This document shows, piece after piece, positions 33,160-41,770 of a DNA stretch of 64,000 nt. Numbering within the stretch: position 1 is the first letter of the stretch; every line of letters begins with the position of its first letter. The translations under genes were made by a program, and so were the position numbers. The DNA comes from Caldilineaceae bacterium (lineage in GTDB: Bacteria > Chloroflexota > Anaerolineae > Caldilineales > Caldilineaceae). The stretch covers positions 1-64,000 of the forward strand of contig JAJEDI010000023.1 of assembly GCA_022821585.1 (NCBI GenBank), read 5' to 3'. The notes under the pieces are model-generated. The model saw only the letters and a list, made by a program, of their open reading frames with translations, did no database searches and had not been told where the DNA came from.

Positions 33160-34053
33160 ATGTTACGCGACCAGGCCGTCGGCCCCCAACCAACACGCGA
33201 AATCCATCCCGGCGCAAGAGGACAACCTCTTCGCCGCCTGCTGGAACTCATCGGCACACAACTGCTTCTCGTACTCGGCGCAATTGTCTTCGCACTTCCT
33301 TTTGTTTGGATGGTCAGCACATCTCTCAAAGCCGATCGCCAGATCTTCGCCTTTCCGCCGATCTGGGTGCCCGATCCTTTCATATGGGGCAACTTTCCCG
33401 CCGTCTTTATCTATGCCCCAATGCACCTCTACTTCTTCAATACGTTGCTCATCGCCCTCGCCCACGTCTTCGGCGCCGTCTTCACCTGCTCGCTCGCCGC
33501 CTACGGCTTCGCCCGCCTGCGCGCCCCCGGCCGCGACCTCATCTTCATGGTCATGGTCAGCCAGATGATGATCCCCTACATCGTCATGCTCGTGCCCCTC
33601 TACCTCCTTTTCGCCGAGCTGGAATGGATCGACACCTTCTACCCGCTGACCATCCCCGCCATGCTCGGCACGCCCTTCTACATCTTCATGCTCCGACAGT
33701 TCTTCCTCACCATCCCCATGGAGCTTGAAGAAGCCGCCATCATCGACGGCGCCTCCCGCCTGCGCATCTGGTGGACCATCATCCTCCCCCTCGCCAAGCC
33801 GGCCCTCGCAACCGTCGCCATCTTCAGCTTCATGTTCGCCTGGAACGACTTCACCGGCCCGTTGATCTTCCTCAACTCTCGCGAAAAGTTCACCCTCTCC
33901 CTCGGCCTCCAGGCCTTCATGTTCGAGCGCCGCACCATGTGGGGCCCCCTCATGGCCGCGTCAACCATGATGATCATGCCCATCCTCATCGTATTCTTCT
34001 TGGCCCAGAAACACTTCATCCAAGGGATTGCCCTGACCGGCATAAAGGCCTAA
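33160..34053 (+). CDS. ABC importer permease 2B (MalG/UgpE type)
   Basis: The protein has 297 residues. GGAG lies before the ATG. Six spans are predicted, the first containing FALPFVWMVSTSLKAD. The EAA loop reads EEAAIIDGASRLRIWWTIILP, and the C-terminus FIQGIALTGIKA matches the family. It forms the channel with permease 2A. As in cassette 1, no ATPase gene is present. It is followed by 228 bases of intergenic DNA of lower GC content that introduces the TIR-like gene. Confidence 0.92.
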   Translation: MLRDQAVGPQPTREIHPGARGQPLRRLLELIGTQLLLVLGAIVFALPFVWMVSTSLKADRQIFAFPPIWVPDPFIWGNFPAVFIYAPMHLYFFNTLLIALAHVFGAVFTCSLAAYGFARLRAPGRDLIFMVMVSQMMIPYIVMLVPLYLLFAELEWIDTFYPLTIPAMLGTPFYIFMLRQFFLTIPMELEEAAIIDGASRLRIWWTIILPLAKPALATVAIFSFMFAWNDFTGPLIFLNSREKFTLSLGLQAFMFERRTMWGPLMAASTMMIMPILIVFFLAQKHFIQGIALTGIKA

Positions 34054-34281
34054 AGTTTGGAGGTTGGAAAGCCACTTTGGAGGGCACAATGAATCTGTTC
34101 TTTGGCATATGTTCGCAACCCCACTAAGGACACTTCTGCTCAAACCTCGGGAAATCAGAAGGAAGCAACACCAATTGCGAAGATTCCGGGAAATGGTAAC
34201 TCGCTGCAATCGGAAGATTCCAACTAGAAGCGTACTCATTCATCGAGGTGGACGTTCGCCCCTTGCGGGGACTCTCAGCTC

Positions 34282-35160
34282 TTGGTAACTGAAATGATTG
34301 GCATAGAGGTAGCTAGAGTGGATAGGTCAAAAAAAGAAAGGACAATTGAACGACTTCAAAAGGCACTCGATAAAGCACCCCAATTGAGAAAGTTGTCGAC
34401 TTCATCTCTAGTGTTCAAGAGTTGGCGGAAGTATACAGAGAAGGCTATCGCAAGGGCATACGGTGAGGACGATGATGCTGTAAGAGAATTCACCGAAATA
34501 TCATTTTCTCCACCGAGCTCTCAGACGTACGCCCTCTCCGAGGCTCTCTGGGGCCAAAACGTTCCAAGAATGAGCGATCAAGGGGCTTTCGACATTGGAT
34601 TGTCGAAAGCTTCAGTCCTGCTCACATCATACATTGAGGATATCGAAGACTTTTGGGACGATGGGGAAGGCGTGCCGGATACCGCCAGCCCTTCACGAGC
34701 CGGACAAATGGACTCAAAGAGAATCTTCGTAGTTCACGGGAGAGACAAAGGACCTAAGCACGAAGTAGCGAGGTTTTTGGGAGGGTTAGGTCTTGTTCCA
34801 GTGATACTTGATGAACAGGCCGATAAAGGTCGTACGATCATTGATAAGTTTGAGGAAGAGGCCCGAGAAGTCGGGTTTGCTGTAGTCATTTTGACACCCG
34901 ATGATGAGGGTAGGCTTCGAAATAGTGACGCCAAACCGAGTGCCCGTGCAAGACAAAACGTAATATTTGAGCTTGGTTTCTTCGCCGGCGTACTTGGCCG
35001 AAAGCACGTTTGCGCTATTGTAAAGGGAGACTTGGAGATTCCCTCTGACTATGACGGAGTCGTCTATATACCCTACGATGACTCAGAAGGATGGAAAATG
35101 AAGCTATTTCGGGAACTAAAGTCGGCAGGAATTGATGTTGATGCGAACCGCGTTTTTTGA
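34282..35160 (+). CDS. TIR-like (Cap12/PCTIR-type) nucleotide-binding protein, putative defence effector
   Basis: The protein is 288-292 residues; the start is either TTG at 34282 or ATG at 34294. The C-terminal 150 residues match the predicted nucleotide-binding TIR family: RIFVVHGRDKGPKHEVARFL, ILDEQADKGRTIIDKFE, AVVILTPDDEG and ARQNVIFELGFFAGVLGR. E230 is the likely NADase glutamate. The N-terminal part is helical and charged with no family I recognise, and may sense or oligomerise. TIR proteins of this type deplete NAD+ in anti-phage systems. The gene looks clearly lower in GC than its neighbours and has no partner cyclase or sensor nearby, so it is probably a recent transfer. Confidence 0.82.
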   Translation: MVTEMIGIEVARVDRSKKERTIERLQKALDKAPQLRKLSTSSLVFKSWRKYTEKAIARAYGEDDDAVREFTEISFSPPSSQTYALSEALWGQNVPRMSDQGAFDIGLSKASVLLTSYIEDIEDFWDDGEGVPDTASPSRAGQMDSKRIFVVHGRDKGPKHEVARFLGGLGLVPVILDEQADKGRTIIDKFEEEAREVGFAVVILTPDDEGRLRNSDAKPSARARQNVIFELGFFAGVLGRKHVCAIVKGDLEIPSDYDGVVYIPYDDSEGWKMKLFRELKSAGIDVDANRVF

Positions 35161-35255
35161 GCAAGGCTGAGACCCAAGTAGCTGATTCACAACCTGTAGT
35201 AATTTCAGTGCCATTCATTTCTTTGTCCCAGTGCGCCGAACGAGGACCCATTCCT

Positions 35256-36803
35256 ATGGAACACTCTCCCGGAAAACAACTCTTCATCGACGACTACTTC
35301 ATCGAATCCCTGTCCGGCGCCCGCCGCGTCCTCAACCGGCCCCGCAAACTCACCCCCGACGCGCCCCTGGCCATCCCCTTCGATCAACCCTGGGACGCAC
35401 ACTCCGCCCAACCCGGCCGCGTGATTCTCGATGAAGACACAGGCCGCTTTCGCATGTACTACCGCGCCTGGACCGGTGACCAGACCTTTTTTTGCGCCCT
35501 CGACTCAGACGACGGGCTGAACTGGGAACGGCCCGTTCTGGAGCTGGTCGAGTTCGACGGCTCTTCCCGCAACAACATCACCACCGGCAGCGCCGACCAC
35601 CTCATAACCATTTTGGATAGCCGCGAACCGGACGAAACCCGCCGCTGGAAGCAGATCGACAACAAGCCCAGCGGCATGAGCGAGTCTGGCGAGCCGCGCT
35701 GGCTCGCCCGCTACTCTGCTGACGGCTACGACTGGCATCTCTATCCCGAAGGCCCGCACAGCCTGCAAAAAATGCGGTTCAACTTCGGCTCCCCCCACGA
35801 GACCTTCGGCGGCGTCATCAACCCCGACGCGCCCTACGTCTACTACTCGCAGCGCGGCTCCAACCGCCGCACCCGCGTCCTCGGCCGCCGCGACAGCCAG
35901 GACTTTCTCAGCTGGTCCGGCCTCCGCACCGTCATCGAACAGGACCTCCAGGACCCGCCCGGAACCGAGTTTTACTCTGCCGGCTTCGACCCCGTCGCCT
36001 GCACCAACGGCGGCCTCCACATCATTACGCTCCAGGCCTTTCAGACCGACCTGACCGAACCCTACGAAATTGAAGATGCCGCCAGCTACTGGGGCGATGA
36101 GAAGGGCGGGAACACCTTGGCTGCCCGGGTAGACGGCTTCGTCGAAAGTCAACTGGCGGTCAGCCGCGACACCGTCGCCTGGACGCGCTGGCGCGAACCC
36201 TTCATCGCCCGCGGCGAACCGGGTGCCTGGGACTATGGCATGGTCTACGCCGACGGCCCCATCCTCCACGACGACCAGCTCTGGTTCTTCTACATGGCCG
36301 GCAACCTGACTCACAACGGCTACAGCGCCCAACCTTGGCAGGGCCCGTACTCAACGCCCAACCGCCGCGGCAAAGGCGTCGCCGTCCTGCGCCCCGACGG
36401 CTACGTCAGCGTCGAAGCCGAGTCCTACGCGCCCGGCATCCTCACAACCCATCGCTTCCGCCAGGAGCAGGGCGGCAACATCAGAGTCAATGTCGACGCC
36501 GGCGCCGGCGAGCTCCGCTACGAGCTCCTCGAAGACACAGGTCGCCCAATTCCGGGATACACGGCCGCCGACTGTGACCCGATTCGCGAAGACACCCTCG
36601 ATAGCGCGCTCTCCTGGAACGGCAAACCAGGCTGGCCCGGCGTCGGCGATGACCGCATCGCACGCCTTCCCCAGCTGCACCATTCGGAGTTCTACGTGAA
36701 ACTGCGCTTCTACGTTTCGCCAGGGACCAAACTGTACTCCCTCACCATAGACCCGCCCGAAGTGACGGAATGGCTGGTCAGACTCAGGACGCGCATTGAC
36801 TAG
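35256..36803 (+). CDS. Five-bladed propeller, GH32/GH43-like hydrolase family protein 3
   Basis: The protein has 515 residues from the ATG of MEHSPGKQ. A TTG start 99 bases earlier would overlap the TIR gene stop and adds unrelated sequence. The entry strand KQLFIDDYFIES and the following RRVLNRPRK are the hallmark of this family, especially common in planctomycetes and related environmental bacteria. Blades include DEDTGRFRMYYRAW, ALDSDDGLNWERP and YSADGYDWH. The C-terminal sandwich starts at about 400. It is more diverged from the paralogues at 2674 and 8055 than they are from each other. A PhyH gene follows by 134 bases. Confidence 0.72.
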   Translation: MEHSPGKQLFIDDYFIESLSGARRVLNRPRKLTPDAPLAIPFDQPWDAHSAQPGRVILDEDTGRFRMYYRAWTGDQTFFCALDSDDGLNWERPVLELVEFDGSSRNNITTGSADHLITILDSREPDETRRWKQIDNKPSGMSESGEPRWLARYSADGYDWHLYPEGPHSLQKMRFNFGSPHETFGGVINPDAPYVYYSQRGSNRRTRVLGRRDSQDFLSWSGLRTVIEQDLQDPPGTEFYSAGFDPVACTNGGLHIITLQAFQTDLTEPYEIEDAASYWGDEKGGNTLAARVDGFVESQLAVSRDTVAWTRWREPFIARGEPGAWDYGMVYADGPILHDDQLWFFYMAGNLTHNGYSAQPWQGPYSTPNRRGKGVAVLRPDGYVSVEAESYAPGILTTHRFRQEQGGNIRVNVDAGAGELRYELLEDTGRPIPGYTAADCDPIREDTLDSALSWNGKPGWPGVGDDRIARLPQLHHSEFYVKLRFYVSPGTKLYSLTIDPPEVTEWLVRLRTRID

Positions 36804-36937
36804 GCCTGACGTTTTGGACCAACTGATAAGACCAATCTTGGAAAAAAAGCTTGCCGGAACCGCACAGAACCCCGTTCTAAAGTAGAAGAGCTTGAGCATT
36901 CCGTTCAGACGGATGCTCGAACAGATTGGAGAACAGA

Positions 36938-37726
36938 ATGTCCGATACACTCTCAAACGAACAATGGCGACAGTTCGAAGCGCGAGGATTCTTGCGCCTG
37001 GGCAAAATACTGACCCACGAGGAACTTAACGCTCTCCAGTTGCGCATGGATGACATCATGCTGGGGCGGGCGCCGCTCGACTATGACCGGATCGCCATGC
37101 AGCTGGACCGCGAACCAGGCACTGGGAAACCCGGTCCTCAGACAAAGGGCCACAAAGGCGCCACGCTCAGCTACCGCAAGATCCAGGACCTCGAATACGA
37201 TCCCCTGTTCCTCGCCTACATGCAGAAGCCGCTCTTCCGCCACATCTGTGCGCGCGCCTACGGAGAGGAGACCACCGTAGCCTGTTACCGCGCCATGTTC
37301 ATGAACAAGCCAGCCCGCGAGGGAACGCCCCTCATCTGGCACCAGGACCGTTGGAGATATCTCGATCGCGACCCCCTGATCACAATCTGGACCGCTCTTG
37401 ATCCCGCAACCATCGCAAACGGCTGCGTTGAGATCGTGCCCGGTGCCCACCACACTCTGATAAACCCGACCAGCGGGTCCGGCTTTCTGACTCCTGAGCA
37501 GGCAGAGGAACTGACTCGCGACGCCGAAACAGTCTTTCTGGAGATGGAAGCGGGTGAGAGCGTCCTGCTTCACAATCATCTGCCCCACAGCTCCAATATC
37601 AACAACACCGACATACCCAGGCGCGCCTTCAGCGCCTGTTACATGGACGCGGTGACCAAGGCAGAAAACGGCGAGACTTTCAACGTTATCTTTGGGGAAT
37701 GCGCGCTGCAGCCTGAAATGGTCTGA
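36938..37726 (+). CDS. Phytanoyl-CoA dioxygenase (PhyH) family oxygenase 5
   Basis: The protein has 262 residues from the ATG of MSDTLSN, which has GGAG six bases before. The facial triad is H135 and D137 in IWHQDRW and H214 or H217 in HNHLPHSS. R228 or R229 in DIPRRAFSACY is the likely 2-oxoglutarate ligand. ANGCVEIVPGAHH is a typical strand. It lies between two propeller genes, the third case in the window of a PhyH adjacent to a propeller. A hairpin follows the stop. Confidence 0.9.
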   Translation: MSDTLSNEQWRQFEARGFLRLGKILTHEELNALQLRMDDIMLGRAPLDYDRIAMQLDREPGTGKPGPQTKGHKGATLSYRKIQDLEYDPLFLAYMQKPLFRHICARAYGEETTVACYRAMFMNKPAREGTPLIWHQDRWRYLDRDPLITIWTALDPATIANGCVEIVPGAHHTLINPTSGSGFLTPEQAEELTRDAETVFLEMEAGESVLLHNHLPHSSNINNTDIPRRAFSACYMDAVTKAENGETFNVIFGECALQPEMV

Positions 37727-37730
37727 AAAT

Positions 37731-37769
37731 CTGGCAGTGTCGAAGGCCCGCTAACCCTTCGACTGCCAG
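37731..37769 (+). terminator. Hairpin after PhyH 5
   Basis: CTGGCAGTGTCGAAGG (37731-37746) pairs with CCTTCGACTGCCAG (37756-37769) with a two-base bulge. CCTTTACCCC follows, so it is a weak intrinsic terminator or an intercistronic stability element before the propeller gene at 37802. Confidence 0.5.
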
Positions 37770-37801
37770 CCTTTACCCCAAAGTCTGTTCAGGAGTCTTG
37801 G

Positions 37802-39259
37802 ATGCACATTCACAACGGCGGTCCCCGGCAACGGCTGGATGAGATCGTCCTCTTTCCCTTCGACGACCACAGCCTGCCTCTCCAGTGCGGTGTGGAGCTC
37901 CACCTCGAAGGCCACATGACCCCATGCGGACGCACACGCATCGTCGTCGATCTGGGCGAAGAAGACGCCCCCGACAGCGAGCGCGTCGTCTACTACGGTA
38001 CCGTTCACCGCGTCGGCAACGAGCTCTGGATGTGGTATCTCGGCCAGGGCCGGGATTCCGGCTGGTTCGAGCGCGTCTGCTTTGCCACTAGCACCGACGG
38101 CTACAACTGGCACAAGCCCAACCTGGGACTGGTCGAGTACAAAGGCAGTCGCGACAACAACCTCGTTGACCTGAATCAAGGGACCCACCACGTCCAAAGC
38201 TGCGTAGTTTACTACGACCCCGACGATCCCGACCCCGATCGCAAGTTCAAAATGCTCTTCCAGTCGCGCAAGTATGACAGCAGTTTCGCCGCTGCATTCA
38301 GCGCCGACGGCTTGAGATGGCGAGAGTCTTCGAACAATCCGGTCGGTTCCTGGCTGGAGATGGCAGGGGGAACGCGTCACAACGGCTGCTACTTTGTGTG
38401 CGGGCAGGGTGGCTCGCACGCCGGGGGCGTTCGCCAGCTCGTCTCCCATATCTCCTATGACTTCGAGAACTGGTCCCAGGCTTCATGCATGGGCATGCGC
38501 CGCTCCAACGTTTCGCCCCGCTCTCCGGTAACGGGCAGCAGTGCAGGTGAACAGATTCACCTCGGCGCCAGCCTCTGGAACCGCGGCAACGTCATCGTCG
38601 GCTTCTTCGGCATGTGGAACGGCCACCCCTCCAACGACCGCCGCCTCGTCACCATGGACCTCGGCCTCGCCGTCAGCAACGATGCCCTCCACTACCGCGA
38701 GCCAATTCCCGACTACCCCATCGTCTCCGCCGCTGAAGACGGCTGGCAGGAGCTACCCCAAGGCAACACACTCGTCAACTATCCCGCTCTCATTCAGGGG
38801 CAGGGATTCGAACAGGTCGGGGACGAAACTCTCTTCTGGTACGCGCCCTGGCCCGAGCAAAGCAGCGACGGCATCCGCGTCGCCAGTTGGCCCCGCGATC
38901 GCCTCGGCTACCTGCAGCCATTCCCAGCCAGCCGCATGCGGCCCGGTCAGGGTCCCCACATCATTTCGGCGCCAATCGATCTCGAAGGCAAACCCGCTCA
39001 ACTCGCCCTCAACATTGACGGCCTCGGTGACTACAGCGATGTGACCGCCGAAATTGTTACCGAACAGCTGGAGCCCGTACCCGGCTATACCGCCGCTGAC
39101 TGCATCCCGCCCACTGCTTCTGGTCTCTCGCAGCCGGTCGCCTGGCAAGGGCGGAATACGGTCCAACATGACGACGGCCCCATTCGCCTCCGCCTCAACT
39201 TTTCAGGCATCCGCGCCGAGGATATCAAGCTGTTCGCAGCCTACATGAATACGGTTTGA
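37802..39259 (+). CDS. Five-bladed propeller, GH32/GH43-like hydrolase family protein 4
   Basis: The protein has 485 residues. It lacks the QLF-D entry strand of the other three but has the same blade style: NELWMWYLGQGRDSGW, FATSTDGYNWHKP, YYDPDDPDPDRKFKM, AFSADGLRWRES and VSNDALHYREP. The C-terminal sandwich contains YTAADCIPP, shared with paralogue 3 (YTAADCDPI). A cytoplasmic location is likely. AGGAG lies upstream of the ATG. A nitrilase gene follows closely, then a D-aminoacylase. Confidence 0.7.
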   Translation: MHIHNGGPRQRLDEIVLFPFDDHSLPLQCGVELHLEGHMTPCGRTRIVVDLGEEDAPDSERVVYYGTVHRVGNELWMWYLGQGRDSGWFERVCFATSTDGYNWHKPNLGLVEYKGSRDNNLVDLNQGTHHVQSCVVYYDPDDPDPDRKFKMLFQSRKYDSSFAAAFSADGLRWRESSNNPVGSWLEMAGGTRHNGCYFVCGQGGSHAGGVRQLVSHISYDFENWSQASCMGMRRSNVSPRSPVTGSSAGEQIHLGASLWNRGNVIVGFFGMWNGHPSNDRRLVTMDLGLAVSNDALHYREPIPDYPIVSAAEDGWQELPQGNTLVNYPALIQGQGFEQVGDETLFWYAPWPEQSSDGIRVASWPRDRLGYLQPFPASRMRPGQGPHIISAPIDLEGKPAQLALNIDGLGDYSDVTAEIVTEQLEPVPGYTAADCIPPTASGLSQPVAWQGRNTVQHDDGPIRLRLNFSGIRAEDIKLFAAYMNTV

Positions 39260-39314
39260 GTATGTGCCGACAATGCAATTTTATGAGTCTGGCTCTCGTT
39301 CCGAGGAAAGAGAC

Positions 39315-40154
39315 ATGTATGAAAAAGTAGAAGTAGCTGCCATCTCATATCGACCGGTCAAATGGGACAAGGCCGCCAACGCCGACCGCATGGAGGAACT
39401 GTTCGTCCAGGCCGCCCAGGAAGACCCGCGCATGATCCTGACCACCGAAGGCGCTCTCGAAGGCTACATTGTGATGGAAATCGTTGAGGGTCGTGCCCCC
39501 GCCGAATCCATGCTCGAAGTAGCCGAACCGATCGACGGCCCCTATATCCGCCGCTTCCGGAAGCTGGCCCGCTCCCTCAACACCTGCCTCGCCTTCGGTT
39601 TCGCCGAGCGCATCGGCGATGAAACCTACAACTGCGCCATCTTCCTCGACGAGCAGGGCGACATCTGCGGCCGTTATCACAAGGTTCAGCTGGCCGAAGG
39701 CACACACGCCTCCTGGAGTTTCAATCGAATCGGCAAGAAGCTGCGCGCCTTCGATACGCCCATTGGCCGCGCCGGCTTTGTCATCTGCAACGACCGCTGG
39801 AATCCGCACATCACGCGCGCCCTCGTGCTGGACGGCGCCCGTATCATCCTCATCCCCTCCTACGGCAGCAAGACCAGGAACCAGAATCAAGCTGTCCTCG
39901 CCAGGGCAAGGGAGAACGGCGTCCCCATAGTCGAGGCCAACGTCGGCATGAACCTGGTCATCAGCAAAGGCGAAATCTGCGCCTACCAGTGGGGCAACGA
40001 CCAGATCACGCACGCTGTCATCGAAGTCCCCGCGGCCCCCGGCGAGGAAACGGCCCGCCAGGCCGAGCAGGACTATCTCGCCGCCCAAGCGCCCGAAATG
40101 GAACGCCGTTACCAGAGAACTTTGGAAAGAGTGGAACGGCTGGCCGGCGCCTAG
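39315..40154 (+). CDS. Carbon-nitrogen hydrolase (nitrilase superfamily)
   Basis: The protein has 279 residues from the ATG of MYEKVEV, with GAGGAAAG upstream; an earlier start adds 17 unrelated residues. The catalytic triad is E45 in LTTEGALEG, K123 in RYHKVQLAEG and C158 in VICNDRW. The superfamily hydrolyses amides, carbamoyl groups or nitriles. The N-terminal arrangement and the ILIPSYGS strand suit an amidase rather than a true nitrilase. It is between a propeller and an N-acyl-D-amino-acid deacylase gene, so amide cleavage appears repeatedly in this region. Confidence 0.88.
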   Translation: MYEKVEVAAISYRPVKWDKAANADRMEELFVQAAQEDPRMILTTEGALEGYIVMEIVEGRAPAESMLEVAEPIDGPYIRRFRKLARSLNTCLAFGFAERIGDETYNCAIFLDEQGDICGRYHKVQLAEGTHASWSFNRIGKKLRAFDTPIGRAGFVICNDRWNPHITRALVLDGARIILIPSYGSKTRNQNQAVLARARENGVPIVEANVGMNLVISKGEICAYQWGNDQITHAVIEVPAAPGEETARQAEQDYLAAQAPEMERRYQRTLERVERLAGA

Positions 40155-40203
40155 CTTCCCTTTCACAATCTTCGTCAGCCAGCGCTCACCGGAGGAAACT
40201 GCC

Positions 40204-41769
40204 TTGTACGATATCGTCATTTCAGGTGGAACGGTCATAGATGGCCACCGCGCACCTCGCCGTCGCGCAGATGTCGGCATCCAGGGCGATCGCATCGCTG
40301 CCGTCGGCGACCTCGCCGGCGCCGAAGCCGCCCGGGAAATCGACGCCGCCGGCAAAATCGTTGCGCCCGGCTTCGTCGACCTGCACAATCACTCCGACGG
40401 CTGGTTCCTAAGAAAGGAACACCAGGTCAGTAAGACCAGCCAGGGTTTTACCACCGAGCTCATCATGGCCGACGGAATCTCCTACGCGCCCGTCAGCAGC
40501 CAGACAGCCCACGAATGGATCTACTACATGCGCGGCCTCAACGCCCTGCGCATGCAGGACTACACCAGGTGGGAAACCCTGGCCGACTACATGGCCCTCC
40601 TCGACCGCCGCAACGTCCAGAACGTAATCACCCAGGTACCATACGCCAATGTGCGCACCCTCATCTGCGGTTGGGGCCCCGCCCCGCCGGACGATCTGCA
40701 GTTGAAACTGATTCAGATGCAGGTCGAGAAGGGCATGGACGAGGGCGCGTGCGGGCTATCGACCGGTCTGGACTACCCGGCCCAGTGCTTCGCTTCCACC
40801 GCCGAACTGGCAGCCGCCTGTCTCCCCATGGCCGCATCCCAGGGCCCCTACGTTACCCATATGCGCTACAAGATGGGGACACTTGCTGCCCTGAAGGAGG
40901 CTGTCGAAATCGGGAAGCGCGCCGGCGTTCCCGTACATATTTCGCACCTGAAAGCTGCCAGCGAAGCCGATACCGAGGCCATACTCACCTACGTGGATCA
41001 GGTCGCCGTCAATGAGGTTGACTTCTCTTTCGATGTGTACCCCTATCTGCCCGGTTCGACGACGCTCAGCTACCTGCTGCCTTATGAAGTCTGGCACGAA
41101 GGCCCTCTGGCCGCCTTGCCCAAACTGCGCGATCCCGCGATTCGCGCGCAAGTCGACCGCGCCCTGGGCATTTATGCGTCCGATCTCGACGCAATCAGAA
41201 TAGCCTGGCTGCCCGGGAAGGAGAATAGCAAGTACCTCGGTAAGACCCTCGCCGAATACGTGGAAGAAGTGGACAAGCCGCCGGCGGACGCTCTGTGCGA
41301 TCTCCTCATCGAGGAAAACCTGTCCGTGCTCCTCGTCTTCTTCCAGGGTGACGACAGCTTCGTGGAGCCTTTCCTCGCCCACGACAAATATATGATGGGC
41401 ACCGATGGCGTCTACCATGAAGACAGCGTCGTCCATCCTCGCCAGTACGGTTCAGCGGCGCGGCTCTTGGGGACTTGCGTGCGCAAGGGTCTGTTTTCTT
41501 TGGAAGACGCTTTGTGGAAGCTTAGCGGCGCCCCCGCGACGCGCTTTGGACTCAAAGACAGGGGCAGGATAGAGCAGGGCCGCTACGCCGATCTGGTCCT
41601 CTTTGACGCCGAATCAATCCAGGATCACGCCACCTTCGAACAGCCGCATCGACTTTCAAGCGGCGTCAGCGACGTGATCGTCAACGGAGTTCCCATTTTT
41701 CGCTACGGGACTCCGGTGGAGGGGCTGGAGCAGCCTTTGCCGGGTCGGGCTCTTCACTTCAGAAAGTAG
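40204..41769 (+). CDS. N-acyl-D-amino-acid deacylase family amidohydrolase
   Basis: The protein has 521 residues with a TTG start, supported by the strong GGAGGAAA just before it. The amidohydrolase metal motif is VDLHNHSDG (H61, H63). DEGACGLSTGLDYPAQCF carries the family's conserved cysteine/glycine loop, VHISHLKAA a further metal histidine and MMGTDGVY the catalytic aspartate. The gene end is one base from the stop of the convergent SH3b gene. D-aminoacylases release D-amino acids from N-acylated forms. It could work with the nitrilase, while the racemase-like proteins of the region could handle the products. Confidence 0.87.
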   Translation: MYDIVISGGTVIDGHRAPRRRADVGIQGDRIAAVGDLAGAEAAREIDAAGKIVAPGFVDLHNHSDGWFLRKEHQVSKTSQGFTTELIMADGISYAPVSSQTAHEWIYYMRGLNALRMQDYTRWETLADYMALLDRRNVQNVITQVPYANVRTLICGWGPAPPDDLQLKLIQMQVEKGMDEGACGLSTGLDYPAQCFASTAELAAACLPMAASQGPYVTHMRYKMGTLAALKEAVEIGKRAGVPVHISHLKAASEADTEAILTYVDQVAVNEVDFSFDVYPYLPGSTTLSYLLPYEVWHEGPLAALPKLRDPAIRAQVDRALGIYASDLDAIRIAWLPGKENSKYLGKTLAEYVEEVDKPPADALCDLLIEENLSVLLVFFQGDDSFVEPFLAHDKYMMGTDGVYHEDSVVHPRQYGSAARLLGTCVRKGLFSLEDALWKLSGAPATRFGLKDRGRIEQGRYADLVLFDAESIQDHATFEQPHRLSSGVSDVIVNGVPIFRYGTPVEGLEQPLPGRALHFRK

Positions 41770-41770
41770 A

